This document shows positions 1 through 11,800 of a stretch of DNA of 64,000 nt, one piece after another; within the stretch, counting starts at the first letter, position 1; every line of letters begins with the position of its first letter. The notes under the pieces are model-generated. The model had not been told where the DNA came from and ran no database searches. It saw nothing but the letters and a program-made list of their open reading frames with translations. This stretch comes from Polytrichum commune. Its lineage: Eukaryota; Streptophyta; Polytrichopsida; Polytrichales; Polytrichaceae. Made by a program: the position numbers and the translations under genes. The stretch lies in the NCBI GenBank assembly GCA_950295325.1, contig OX485806.1, positions 27,034,001-27,098,000 on the forward strand, given 5' to 3'.

Positions 1-296
1 TGCGAACAACCACTATTTTATAGGGGGGTATTACTTTCAATTCTCTTCTTTTTTTCACATGCTATCATTATGTAAATTTCTACTTTGGGTTAATAGAAAA
101 ATGGCTTGCATTACTTATAATTCCAAATTACCTATTATTCCATACCCTATAGTACTTTAAAGATGTCCAGTGCCATTTTTGATACCCTGTATTACTCTTA
201 AGTCCATTTATAATTTTTAGCCCCCATGTTTTTAAAATACCCTATCATTTGTTCGCACGTATATTGCTACTCCAACCAATGACTACCCCCCCAAGC
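1..296 (+). repeat. Dispersed repeat copy A with short terminal inverted repeats
   Basis: Nearly identical to 54558-54850, estimated at about 95% by eye. Within it, 1-257 is bounded by TGCGAACAA and TTGTTCGCA, so it resembles a small TIR element. Similarity continues about 38 bp beyond the right TIR (ttgctactccaaccaatgac), so the duplicated unit is larger than the TIR element. This copy may run past the window edge. Confidence 0.7.
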
Positions 297-1038
297 ATTT
301 ATGTTCTTTGAAGATTTGTTGCTAAACCTCTTGGAAGTGGGTAACCAAAGTAGACTCATCTATCTTAATGGTAATCCTAGTCAAATATCAAAACTAAAAC
401 AATTATTCTTATAAATACCTAGCAAAAATGTCAAACCCTAAAATAATAAAATCGATTAAAAAACAAGCTTGTTGAAACAAACAACATATCTTATAAATAG
501 TGACTCAATCTTTTCTTAAATCTTCAATGAAGTTCTCTTCTCCAATTTTCTACTTCAACTACACAATTTGTGAAATGAGTTACCCCCCTCCCCCTCTCAA
601 CACATATGGGGTCCTCATAACACTAGTAGGAAAAGAGGGTAATTTAAGCATAGCCCATTTGACACATTATCGTCTAGGTTTTTTCAAATAACTACATTTA
701 TGTGTCAAAATGAACAAATTGACACACATGTATGATTTGATACAAAAATGTGATCTTCCGGATGGGTCATAGATGTCATATGTCAATAGATCATGTCAAA
801 AAGACCTCAATTTCCTACCTAATATGTTCTTTTTCAATTATGGACTCTTCTCTAAAGCAAGTCAACAACTAATTAAAGTCCGTTGATCCTAATCCAAATA
901 TCCAAAGCCACCCTATCAAACACAAGAATGACTAACCTAAGCATGCGAACGGCTCTCTTTTGTAGAGTAGTCTAGGATGCATCATTTTTACATATAAAAA
1001 TTACCTTCAACATCCGGAGAGGTTTTTGGGCATAATTA
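297..1038. other. AT-rich intergenic DNA
   Basis: No coding frame of convincing length or composition, and no clear repeat boundary. The 63-codon frame at 500-691 has no recognisable features. Confidence 0.4.
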
Positions 1039-1075
1039 GGGCCACTTCACACGCGAGCCAAGGGCCGTGACCATG
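1039..1075 (+). mobile_element. Orphan terminus of the Harbinger-like MITE family
   Basis: GGGCCACTTCACACGCGAGC follows TTA at 1036-1038 and continues with caagggccgtgaccatga. This matches the end of the 502-bp elements at 34068 and 51294, but the rest of the element is missing. Confidence 0.65.
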
Positions 1076-1594
1076 AATATGCTAAATATAGAACGAAACA
1101 CAACCATGCAACTGAATAATATCATGATGTGAGAGAAATCTATAGACATGTTAGGATGCAAAGTACATCAAACTGTAAGTGGATGAACTAAAAGTAAATT
1201 GGAATGACAATAAATTTGTACACTTGTTCATAACAAGTGTCACTAATAAAGTTACCATGGTAACATAGAATACCGTATGACACTAAATACAATAGTCAAC
1301 TTGTAGTACAAGAAAGAAAACATGTGTATATTATGCTTCTTTGAAATGCTTTCAAGGTGAATGTCATGAAGTCGTGGCCCAATGTATTGTAGTCACGTAG
1401 CTCCCGCAAATTTCGAAAAGAGATGTTTTTTTTTAAAAGGGAACATCTAGGTGTATGATAATAAGAGAAAGTGAGCCCTTTTAAGGAAAAGGTGCAAAAC
1501 TACCACCGCAATTCTAGTTATGGATGTAGAACGTGCTCTCTACTTTTAAATTGTTTATTTACTAAGGGGGCCGGGGCAGGATGGAAAAATGGTG

Positions 1595-1765
1595 TGTCGT
1601 ATTCCTTATACGGTCTAATAACCTCATGAATACGACATTCATTTGTACGACACCCTCGATATTACGACACATTTTTGCAAGACCCAACTTTGTAGCCCAA
1701 AACTCCCTCTTTTATACGACAACGGCACTCGATAATGCGACATTTTGAATCTCCGTTTTGTCATA
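1595..1765. mobile_element. Relic with pogo-type subterminal motifs
   Basis: Repeated motifs tgtcgtatt, tacgacac and ctcgataatgcgacatt resemble the ends of the element at 39082-40074. No intact TIR pair or target duplication is visible. Confidence 0.4.
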
Positions 1766-3640
1766 TGAAAGAGGTAGTTACTGCTAAAGTTCCTCTCGTC
1801 TATGTTATGTACATTTAAAATACATCCATTCTCACTTGGGAACTACTTGGGAACTTCACTTACCATTGGGAACTTAATGAGAATTAGGGTTACTAGTACA
1901 GAATGGACATGATGGTTAGGGTTAGAGCGGCCTCCTATCTAGTATGTTGCTAAATGTCATGCATCATTATTGTCTAGTTTCTTATTAGAGAACTCTTTAT
2001 ACATTGGTGTTAATGAAATTATTAGTTTTCAAAAGTCAGTAAGGAATTTAGATTAGATGACAGTTGCTAACTTGTGTAGGCAACACCAGAGATCTTTGGA
2101 CTCTTATTTCAAGAGTTCTTGAGAATATTTGTGTTTGTTTGGAGTTATAGGTTATTATTTCATGTCATCTATATTGCTTAAACTCGTTGTGTGTATATAA
2201 ATATATAAATATTTTAATGTTTATATAAATATTTTAAAGCTCATATTACTTATGTTTACTTATTTTCTCGATAATATTACAACTTTACAACATTTGTCAT
2301 ATTAATGAGAAGATGGCACCTTGATAATACAAACTTTTTGTGTTTCCCAAACATGTCAAACTAAAGAGAAATAACAGTAGTAGCCTCTATGATTTTCCTT
2401 GTAGAACCATGAATACCATTCCAAGCTATGTGCTTACCATCTAATGCATTCACAATTAACATGGGTCGATGGTTTTTTTTTTTAAAAAGCAGTGAATTGT
2501 AATTACGAAATCGAAATGTGACAGTGAATTGATGATTATGCTACCTATTGAAACGAATGTAGATTATACGAGAACATTGGTTTGGACCATTGATAGATCT
2601 ATAGATAGATAGATTAGATGATTAGGTACAAGTGACGCTAGCATTAATGAAGAGTTTCTTTGCCCATGGGTTATTGCCCCCTTTTGGAGGTGTTGGCCAT
2701 AGAAATATAATAGACCTAATTCTCTCATTCTTATGATTTACGACATGGATGCATATTGTTAGAATATTGATATCCTTGTGCTATATGAAAGTTGGTTTTA
2801 TACATAGAGTTTTTTAGCACATTGTTCAAACACCCGCACTGTACGATTTGATATTTGGAGGGTGAGTTCACGACCATGTGTGAGTATTCATTGAGTTTTA
2901 TGAAGACTTTTTTGCATGGAAGGCAGCTTGGACCATTCTTGTATGAAGAGGACTGTCAACTCTAGCAATTGGTTACAAGGCCAATTCATCCAAATGGACA
3001 AATTAACCAACCCAATTTTCAAATCTTGGGAGTAAAACACACGAGCCTTTTTAGAGAAACAACATATAATTTACATAGACCTTCTTAATGCCTATAATGC
3101 GTTTCAAGACACTAGCCAACTTTGAAAATTTTCAAAATCTCGATCGATTGTTTCCTAGTTCTTCGCATTTTTTGGCGCTATTAGGGAAAATGGCTACGAA
3201 TTTTATTTTGATATCGATCTATTACACATGTATCTCTTAAAATCACTAACAAAAAATACAATCCCAACCAGCATGATTCCAAACAATTGTTTTGTTAGAT
3301 TGAAACGCCTAATCTAGACCCCTCATACAATTGTTGTGCCAATCCTAAAAGCATGGTGTGCTTGGGACCATGTGTTCTACTAGTGAGCATGTTTGTTGGA
3401 GCTTGGTTTTTTTTTTTAAGGTGAACCCCATGAGAGGTACTCAAAAAGTAGTATGAGCGGACTTTATACTTTATGTGTATTCTAGGCCGGGATCTTTTGA
3501 AGCTCTTCCGGCTTTGAAGAAAAAGCAAGTCAACAAATGATGTCCATTTTCTTTTCTACAAGTACTTACTCCTTATTGGTTTTATGGCTTCGATGTGTTC
3601 CAACGGGATCACACTCAACGTAAGCAGGTCTCGTTTGGTC
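1766..3640. other. Intergenic DNA without supported genes
   Basis: AT-rich sequence with short homopolymer runs and a GATA-type microsatellite near 2598. The 77-codon minus frame at 3295-3528 crosses a T-run and has no family features. Confidence 0.4.
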
Positions 3641-3664
3641 ATTTGTCTTAAGCCGACACCTACT

Positions 3665-3880
3665 TACATTTGAGTGGTGGGTGGGCTAGTGTGGATTCAA
3701 GAACAGGCACCAAAAAGGCATCCTGTGTTTCAAAGAGATTGGACAACATGTTCAAAACTTGTTAACTATTCTAGGTTCAACAGTCAACATAATCTGGAAG
3801 GGGGAGCATATAATCATTTGAGAAGAAAGAGAATCTTCACTTTAGCTTTGAATCATTGTTCATATAAGCTCCAAAAGTGA
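3665..3880 (+). repeat. Dispersed repeat family R, one copy
   Basis: Shares tttgagtggtg, accaaaaaggca, gagattggac, ctaggttcaacagtcaacat and gagaatcttcactttg with copies at about 58235-58425 and 58570-58770. Decayed copies lie near 30835, 37885 (reversed) and 55985. No TIR or LTR ends are visible. Confidence 0.55.
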
Positions 3881-3959
3881 TGGGGGAAAGAGGATTTGAC
3901 CTCAATTTGGAAGTTTTTTTTTAAGGATCGCATGCTAATGACATTTTTCCATAGACCCA

Positions 3960-4270
3960 CTAACCTTAATCGCTCGAAAGCCCCGTTTTTTGGCAACCCG
4001 CAAAAGCTCTTCCTTCCAAGCGACTCGCCCGGTGCTTTTTGCAGGCTTTTTGAACGACTGTTTGATGGTTGCTGGAGACTCGGATTTGACTCGGTCGTGG
4101 TCTAAACAAACTACGGTTATGGAGGCGAGATCGTGTGTTGGAAGTCATCAAAGCAGTTTTGGAGAAAGTGTTGGGAAGAACTTCAAGTTCGCTGAGCCTT
4201 CTTGACCGTAGGACTCGAGATTTGTCGCACACATACGCCATACGGGTGAGGTTAGAACCACTTTCCAAGC
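3960..4270. other. Unassigned patch with higher G+C and overlapping ORFs
   Basis: Frames are open on both strands (3990-4205 plus, 3966-4268 minus). The patch differs in base composition from its surroundings, which may mean a captured gene fragment. I recognise no domain in any frame. Confidence 0.25.
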
Positions 4271-4795
4271 GTCCAAGAAATCGTACAAAGCGGGATCACT
4301 GACAGGGGAAAAAATAAGAAGAAGGAGGAGAATAAAAATTATAGCAACAAAAACACAAAGCACGTGTTAAGAATTTTAACGTTCGTTTCGAGTCCAACAT
4401 GCACAAAATCTCATAAAAAGCATCATCGGAATCGTCACCTTATCCAGGCACCCACAACGGATTGGCGCGCATTGTGGAGGAGATGTCCTCATTTTTCAAC
4501 CATCGCTTCACAAGGTCCATTCTAGGTTTAGATTGCCAAATGTGAATGCTGCTATTTGGGTGCAAGTAAATAAATGATGATGAAGTTGGCATGACTTGGA
4601 GGTGGAACTGCTTCAAACATAGACCTTATGTATAAAGCACAGATATTTTAGGCCCATGTATAGATGTGTGCAACTAGATGAAGCATACCTTGTGTTTTTA
4701 GTGACCCCCTTACAACTCTGTTAGAGATAGGTGTCTTTGCCTATTTTGAATTGTAGTCATAGCTAGTTTCAAGAAAAAAATTTCAATTGAACTAT

Positions 4796-5608
4796 AAGGC
4801 TGATGTTAGCCTCTATCTTACCGAGGCCATTGCACTCTCTCACTCTGCAAAATTAAACTTTTTGACACCATTTTAATGTACTTCTAGTTCCATGAAGTAT
4901 TTTTTGCTTCTTGGATTTTGAAATCAATTTCATTTCATGGACGAGGAAGAGACCAATGTGGATCCTTTCGCTCTGTTAAGGGGGAAAAGAAACTCATTGT
5001 GAATGGTAGCAATGGAACTGTACTAGCCAAGATAAAACTAGACAATGACTAAATTTGGAAGTCACAAAGAGGAACTAGAGGACACGGGGACTAAGGTGAA
5101 GACACCACAAATTAAAATGTCATATGGATCCTACACTAAAGATTCCCTCCACTACATATCTAAACACCATTGTGTAGTTGAGCTTCACCCCATGATCCCA
5201 ACACCTAAAATCAAACTACCGGTCTTTGTACAAAGGTTTTGGTGACCTACTTTTCAATAACATTCAAGAAATAATAAACAAAAAGTCAATTCATGTCTCT
5301 AGAGATAATAGACTATTTCATTTGTACTCTTATAATGCAATTAAAAACGAGGTAGACTTTGTGTTGGAGCGTCCCCTATATAACCCCATTAAAGATAAGT
5401 TTTCATCAATATTTGAGAATGTAAATTTAGGAAGCCTCAAGTCTTTTTTTCAATCGAATCATTAAGTTGACATTAGTCTCTCTCTCACGGAGGCTATTGC
5501 ACTCCGCCACTCTAGGGAATTAGCCAGTTTGAAATCATCCTAATGTATTTTTGATCCCACTAGCCTTTTGGCTTCCCAGACTCAAATCAACTTCATTTCA
5601 TAGGTTGA
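4796..5608 (+). repeat. Direct repeat pair about 145 bp long enclosing 520 bp
   Basis: The segment at 4796-4945 (ttagcctctatcttaccgag, then gccattgcactctc, ttcatttcatgg) returns in diverged form at 5466-5608 (ttagtctctctctcacggag, gctattgcactccgcc, ttcatttcatagg). It could be LTRs of a small, old element, but no primer-binding site or coding domain is evident. The internal frames 5045-5245 and 5226-5465 are unrecognised. Confidence 0.45.
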
Positions 5609-6367
5609 GACTTGAGTATCAAATACTAGATAGGCCAATTTCAAGCTAACCAAGAATTATAGCATTACAACACAGACTCCCAGCAACTACAGTTTCAGAC
5701 TCCCTAAAAATCACACTTGCATTAGTGAACAAGGTTTGAGATTCATAAACATGACCCAAAGATCAAGAAATGATTTCCATTTTAAAATGGACAAACATGA
5801 CATGTCACACGCCTATAGGCAATTGACCACTTCGAAAATGACAAAGATGCAGTCATGTCTACAACAAGTGGGTTCAAAGCATTCTTAAGCATGTGCAAGG
5901 ACGTTCCCTTTCTATTCTAGCTTCAAAAATAAATCCAAGAGTCAAGGTATTTGATTACATGCATGAATGCCAAGCATTGTCAAGTAACAAAACTCTCATT
6001 AGTCGAGACCCCCAATGTTACCTTTCTTTGGACAAAGCCTTCAAGTTCTCCCAACTATCAATATTCAACTCAATTAAATTGACAAAAAGAATCTCACCAA
6101 GTGTAAACTTTGCAAGATGCTTATCTAGGGTCAACACCCACTACACCACTTGAGAATGCTATGTTATTGGAGATGACTGGTGTATTTTAATCAGGGAGAC
6201 ATATCAGTCCACAGCTGACCAAGAATATAGTTTTTATCTCCATCCAATCTCTTCACTTTGAACGACCTTGACAGTGTTACTAAAGGCCAGTAAACTTTTC
6301 CTTCAAACATGTTGAATAACTACAAATGACACTCAAAAAACCACCACACCATTCCCCAAAATTCAAA
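5609..6367. other. Intergenic DNA downstream of the kinesin gene
   Basis: No gene is supported. The 86-codon plus frame at 5893-6153 has no recognisable features. Part of this stretch may be kinesin 3' UTR if the transcript is long. Confidence 0.35.
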
Positions 6368-6700
6368 ACACAATAGCACATTCAAAGTGTCGTTGCAAAC
6401 AAAATCATATGAAATGCAATGGTTAATAAATAAAGTACTCTTCACAAATCTGTAAACCAAGTCATGCCTTCTCTAACTGATTCTAAACCAAATGATTGTG
6501 AAGGTAAAGACATTGTAGACCCTTCTCCAAAATGAAAAACACAATAGTTATCTCTGCAAACAAATATGATGTGCAATGCTTATTAAAGAAAATACTCTTC
6601 ACAAATCTGTAAAGTAAGCCATGCCTTTATCTAACTGATTCTGAACCAAGTAGATCATGAAGCTGAAGGCTTTAGGAACCCTTTAAGACAGGTGACAAAG
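6368..6700. repeat. Two-copy tandem duplication (about 170 bp) in the kinesin 3' flank
   Basis: The series acacaatag, ctgcaaacaaa, actcttcacaaatctgtaaa, gccatgcctt, ctaactgattct occurs from 6368 and again from 6539 with moderate divergence. It begins about 460 bp past the stop, so it may lie in the 3' UTR. Confidence 0.6.
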
Positions 6701-7163
6701 GAATGCATACAATAAACCCCTGAAGGTTTACCTAACTCACCAATACCGAATTCCAAACTGAACAACAACAAAGTTGCTAATAGGATGCAGAAGGGGTTAT
6801 TATGGATAACATGCTAAATTTTAGATCATACACCAATGGTCGTAGCTTTTAGTCAAGATTGTACAACATTTGCACAAGGAACCTGTGATTGACCCAAATT
6901 AGGTGGTATGATCAGGTGGAATCCATCCGTTGTCTGCAACACATGAAATACAGTCCTAATATCTCAAGTGAGTGACCATCCACACTGAAATCCTCATGAT
7001 CGACACTATGTGGACAACTCACAATCAACTCCACCTAAATATGTCACGAAAATAATTACCGTGTGATACTCTGAGCAGAAGCAATTGCCAACACTATTCA
7101 TGTCAACATTCTTTTCTTGTGGGCTTTTTCCAGGAGATGATTTTGAGGATCTTATTAATCAAA

Positions 7164-8889
7164 TTAATGGGTTCCAGTATCCCCACGAGACATTGGTAGA
7201 GACTGTGAGGACCGCTGATCAACATCACCTTCAGTCAATTCCCTGACATTGCGTACTGGTAAGCGGATGCCCAACCCCGCCTTGTGCATCAAGGACTTTG
7301 TGTTCTCTAGCTCCTCCTTTAGCGCCTGCCAACACAATCACTACACCACGTCAGAACAAACTCCTGAAATTCAAATCTGTTGAATTGAGCCAGGATCCGC
7401 CAACTGAAATGGGACTGACTACTGAGTAGACCATCAGCATTTACTCCTAGAATATCATGGTATAAATCACATTACTTTCTTAATATGATGAGACCTAGAG
7501 ACATTTGGGCATCTTAGGACATAAATAAGATTAGTCTACAGATTTCAATCTACAACCCCCAATAGGTGGTATTGTTTCATAAGCGCTGCAGCAGAGTATC
7601 CTCATAGAGTATCCTGACATCTACAAACAACTTTTGCAATCAAGCATGCTTAACAAACATGCTGGAATTTCCAAGGACAACCTTACGACAAAAGCATTCT
7701 AAGATACAAAAAAATATGACCTCATTAGTTCTAGGTGTTTTGTTGATTGGGAAACACTAAATCTATCAACAGGAAGGGACAGGATATACACCTGATGGTC
7801 CTTCTCAAGCTGCTCGTGCTTTGTTAAGAATGAGTTTGCACGACTCTCCCATGCAACACGTTCTGATTCCCACATTTGACGCTCTGCTTGCACCTTTTGA
7901 TCCATTGCCTGTAAAAAACAACACATTCTTCAATTTCCATCATCACAAATACATGCCACTTAATAAAGATAATACCACTGCTTAGGTTCAGTTAATAGCT
8001 GCATAATATAGTCCTATTAGTGTGGGTGGAAAATTGGCGTCAAGATAATTTAGACTACACTAATTTTCTAGTCAAGGTGGAATTACCATGGGTCAAGACC
8101 CCAGGTCTTTCTCTAAGTCTTCATGAAGACTTCCGACCCATACCTTACATAAAATAAAATAGTCACCTTACATCAAAAGTAGCACAAAAACAAATAATCA
8201 CCCACATTGATTTTCTAGAAAAATAATTACTGTGGCCCAAGCTAATTTTCTACTAGAAATTTAACACGGGTTGAAAATTAATGTGGGCTCTAGAAAATTA
8301 CTTTGGCCCAGAGTAATAGGACTATGTAGTGTAGGTAGTGGGCTCAGTGAAGACCTGCAAAAAGTTAACCTGGACAAAGTACATAATATAACACAATTTG
8401 GATAAACCCAGCAGAGCAACACCTCCACTTCTTAAACAATCTTGTGCAGGTAACACATCTATACACAACAATCATGCCGAACCTTTGAAAAACACAAAAG
8501 CTCACAATGTCCTTACATATGTCCTAAAACATCAAGTCCTCTAACAGACTTGTAAAACAACATCTTTCATTCTTCAAAGGTTGATCTACATGTTTAGCCT
8601 CAGCACTTTGTTTGCATTGTGGATACTGTAAGTACAAGGATTTTAACATGTCCTGACCAGCTCGCAATGCTATACCTGCTTTTCAGAGTCCCAGGTACTG
8701 ATCATTTCTCGGAGCTTACGCTTGAGATTTCGATTTGTTTGCTTGTAATAGACGTTGTCTTTATCCAAAGCAACAATTTTCTGTGTAACGTCAGGGGCTG
8801 TCTTCTCATCAGAGTCTTCTTTGATTGCTACTGCTTCAGTCTCTTGCAGTTGAAAGTCCGCAAGTGTTTTTGATATCATGTTTTCCGTC
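7164..8889 (-). other. Kinesin tail exons 24-26 and stop codon (residues 1344-1507)
   Basis: Exons: 8889-8676, 7908-7792, 7325-7164; TAA stop at 7166-7164. Exon 24 joins exon 23 as [18 protein letters not shown] and carries [18 protein letters not shown], a conserved tail block. The last exon ends with a basic [12 protein letters not shown] block and a polar end, MSRGDTGTH. The C-terminal Cys-rich cluster known from KIF4 and some plant kinesin-4 proteins is absent. The intron 7909-8675 contains a MITE. Confidence 0.87.
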
Positions 8890-11800
8890 CTGTATGAATA
8901 TGAAGTCTCTGGATTTCGGATACAATTTTCGATTTCTTATATCTGTATTGTTATTATTCTTAAGAAAAGCCAGCGCTTTCACATTCTATAATTTCATTTA
9001 TGATGTATTGAAATGTCTATACAATCTTTTTTGCACATGACTTTCGTCAAAATAACATCTACAAGTACATGTTCAGTCTACCTTCTGTAAATTAGATTGT
9101 TGTGTACAACTGTTATTAAATTTTTACACCTGGCCTTCTAAATGATCGCAGCACTTGCTGTAACCAGTAAATGATGTCAAAGAATAGTCTACAAGATAGA
9201 TAAATTATCCCCATATAAGAGGAAAAGAGGCCCAAAAGGCTGGAATCCCTGCACCCACAATGTGACAGATCTATTAGCTCTCATGTCTCATATGCTCGTG
9301 AGAAACTTGGCATCATTTCCTGAGTACAGCAGTCTTCCCAAGGATTTTCCGATAACTGAATGCAATGCATTTCACATCTTAAAGACCTTTGGACTCCTTA
9401 CCCATTAATAAAAACAGGAAGTCTCCAAGAATCTGAAAAATCCTGCTTTCCCAATACTGGTGTTGGGAGTGTATGGGGTCTACTAAACAACATAAAATCT
9501 TGTGAGAAGTCAAATAAGGCACTCACCTTTCCAGTGTTGGGGAAGTAGACACGGTCTCGACCTGTTTCAACAAGTACTGCACATTCTTTGCATGCTGCGT
9601 TTGCAACTCTGTTAATCTGCCCAAAAGGATCCCCCATCATCAAAGAACTCCATAACTGCAAATATCATGTAAAGTATGTGTAGTCTAACCTATGTTGTTA
9701 GAGACACCTGTTTTGAATCAAACGACTTGAGAACACAACCCCCTCTAAAGGTCCCTGAAATCATCTGACCAATTTTATGGCGGTACAACCTGGGGTGCAA
9801 ATAGTGGCACTACTTAAACACCAAGGCAACCATTTCTGAACTATTAGACACTAATAAACTGCAACTGTAACCTGCCAACTACACAGGACAAGAGTTTACA
9901 GGTTCAAGACACTATGGTTGATAAAGTACCTGCGGTCAAATTCAAGCTCCTTCAAGCGTGAGTTTCGTTCAACTTCATCCAGTGCTAGCTTCTTCTCCTT
10001 CAGTTGCACTTCAAGATTCGCAACTTTCTTGGCGTCCTGCCTTTGCTTCTCCATTACTTCTACAAATTTGTCCAAGTACTTGCGCAGAATCACTTTCGCT
10101 TCATGAGGGGCAACCACCTCCAGCTGAGCCGATATTGCAGCCCTGTACCATAAGCCAAATGCCATGTATGAGGTATGATGAAAATATTTTGGCTACATAA
10201 GGACACAAATTCATCCAAATCACCATCTCTGCCAAAAACTGAAATGATGGTTTGGATCAAGGCACATTTCGCAATAGACGCATCAACAGAAGGGGCTGAA
10301 GGGTAAGAAACTGAACTTGGTATTCAGTCCTTCCTGTATTTTGCGCTCTTGTTCAGCAATAGACAAGGCTACATACTCTGCCTGTGCATCCAGACCCTCA
10401 ATACGTTCATCTAGGTCACTAAGCTCCTCTGCTTGCACAAGAAATTTGTGTGATTTTTGGCAGCCCTCAAGGGTTGTGCATGTTTCCTTCTCATGTTCAC
10501 ACTGCTCTTCTAATGCTGCAGCCTGTTCCATAAATTGAATGTGTAAGAAATGAGAAAAAGGAAATGAAAATTGCAGAGGTACACAACACACTTATGATCA
10601 CATAACAAAGGTACCATTAAACAAAAAATCCATTGCCCTCTTTGCACAATCTGGAGAGTTATGCAAGGCTACGATAGGTTCATTGTGGAAGCATAAACCT
10701 TGGCAAGAAGTTCACTTGCAAGCTCATGTTTTCCCAAGGACCTCGCTTCCTCTGCTTTGGTGACCATTGAGCAGTGTTCTGTTTCTAACTTTTGTATCCA
10801 GGTTTTCTTGTTCTCCAATTCTTGGGCTATGTCATGCACAGCACGTGCATGCTTCAACTCCAGCTTTGACCTCTCATTTAAGCAACCATCCTTTTCAGAC
10901 AATAACTCTTCCTTCTTTGCTTCCTGTTTCACATTTACACATCAGAGAAATTGAGAACATCAAAATCAAAAATTCAAAAAAACAACGAATCTACTGGGTT
11001 TTTCCTAGAATCAACCAAAATAAAAAGTAACTGTGGTCAGTGCAATTCATGATTATACTAGTGTACTGTTGTACATCTAAATATAGCACAAACAGAGAAA
11101 GAACTTGAAAAAGATATCAATTGTGCACAGGGCTGCAAATGATGTACATCAGTCTAAGACTTTAAAGAAACAACCACAGATCCATAAGGAACCTTCCACA
11201 TTACAAATCAAAGTTGTTGGTTGTGCAGTTTGACATTGGCTCTCGACACAGTTTGAGACTTGGTACTGAAATTGGGTTGAAATGGAGAAATCTTCAAAGT
11301 TTAGAAGGACAAGAATACATAGGACATCAAAATCTGTCTGAAAGGTTACAGGGCTAATCAGATCCATCCTCCTTAATCTATTTAATTTTCTCTTCAGCCT
11401 GGTTCAATTTCTTAGTCACACAAACCTAGTTTACACTGCTCCATACAGCAGAGTACTGCAAGCACATTATTGTCTCTGCATCGCCCTTGATATCCCATCA
11501 TCTACATACATCAGATTTACTGTACTTTTCAACACAACAGAAAAATACCCTCCTACTTCATGAATCTATGTCCCTTTCTGTCTGAACTAGACATTAGTGG
11601 CTTCTGACAAGCCCCAAAAATCTACTAGTTTCAGATTGTGTCTGCTGAATTTTGTTATTCATATGCTCTTTCAGTTATTCTTTGAGAAGATGGGGCAGTT
11701 TGCCTATGAGCTTACCACAAATGTGATGGTGTAACAAGGCTATCCTATCTCACATGCCGTATTTAACTTGGTTAATTAAGTGAGAATTATTGAGTTGATA

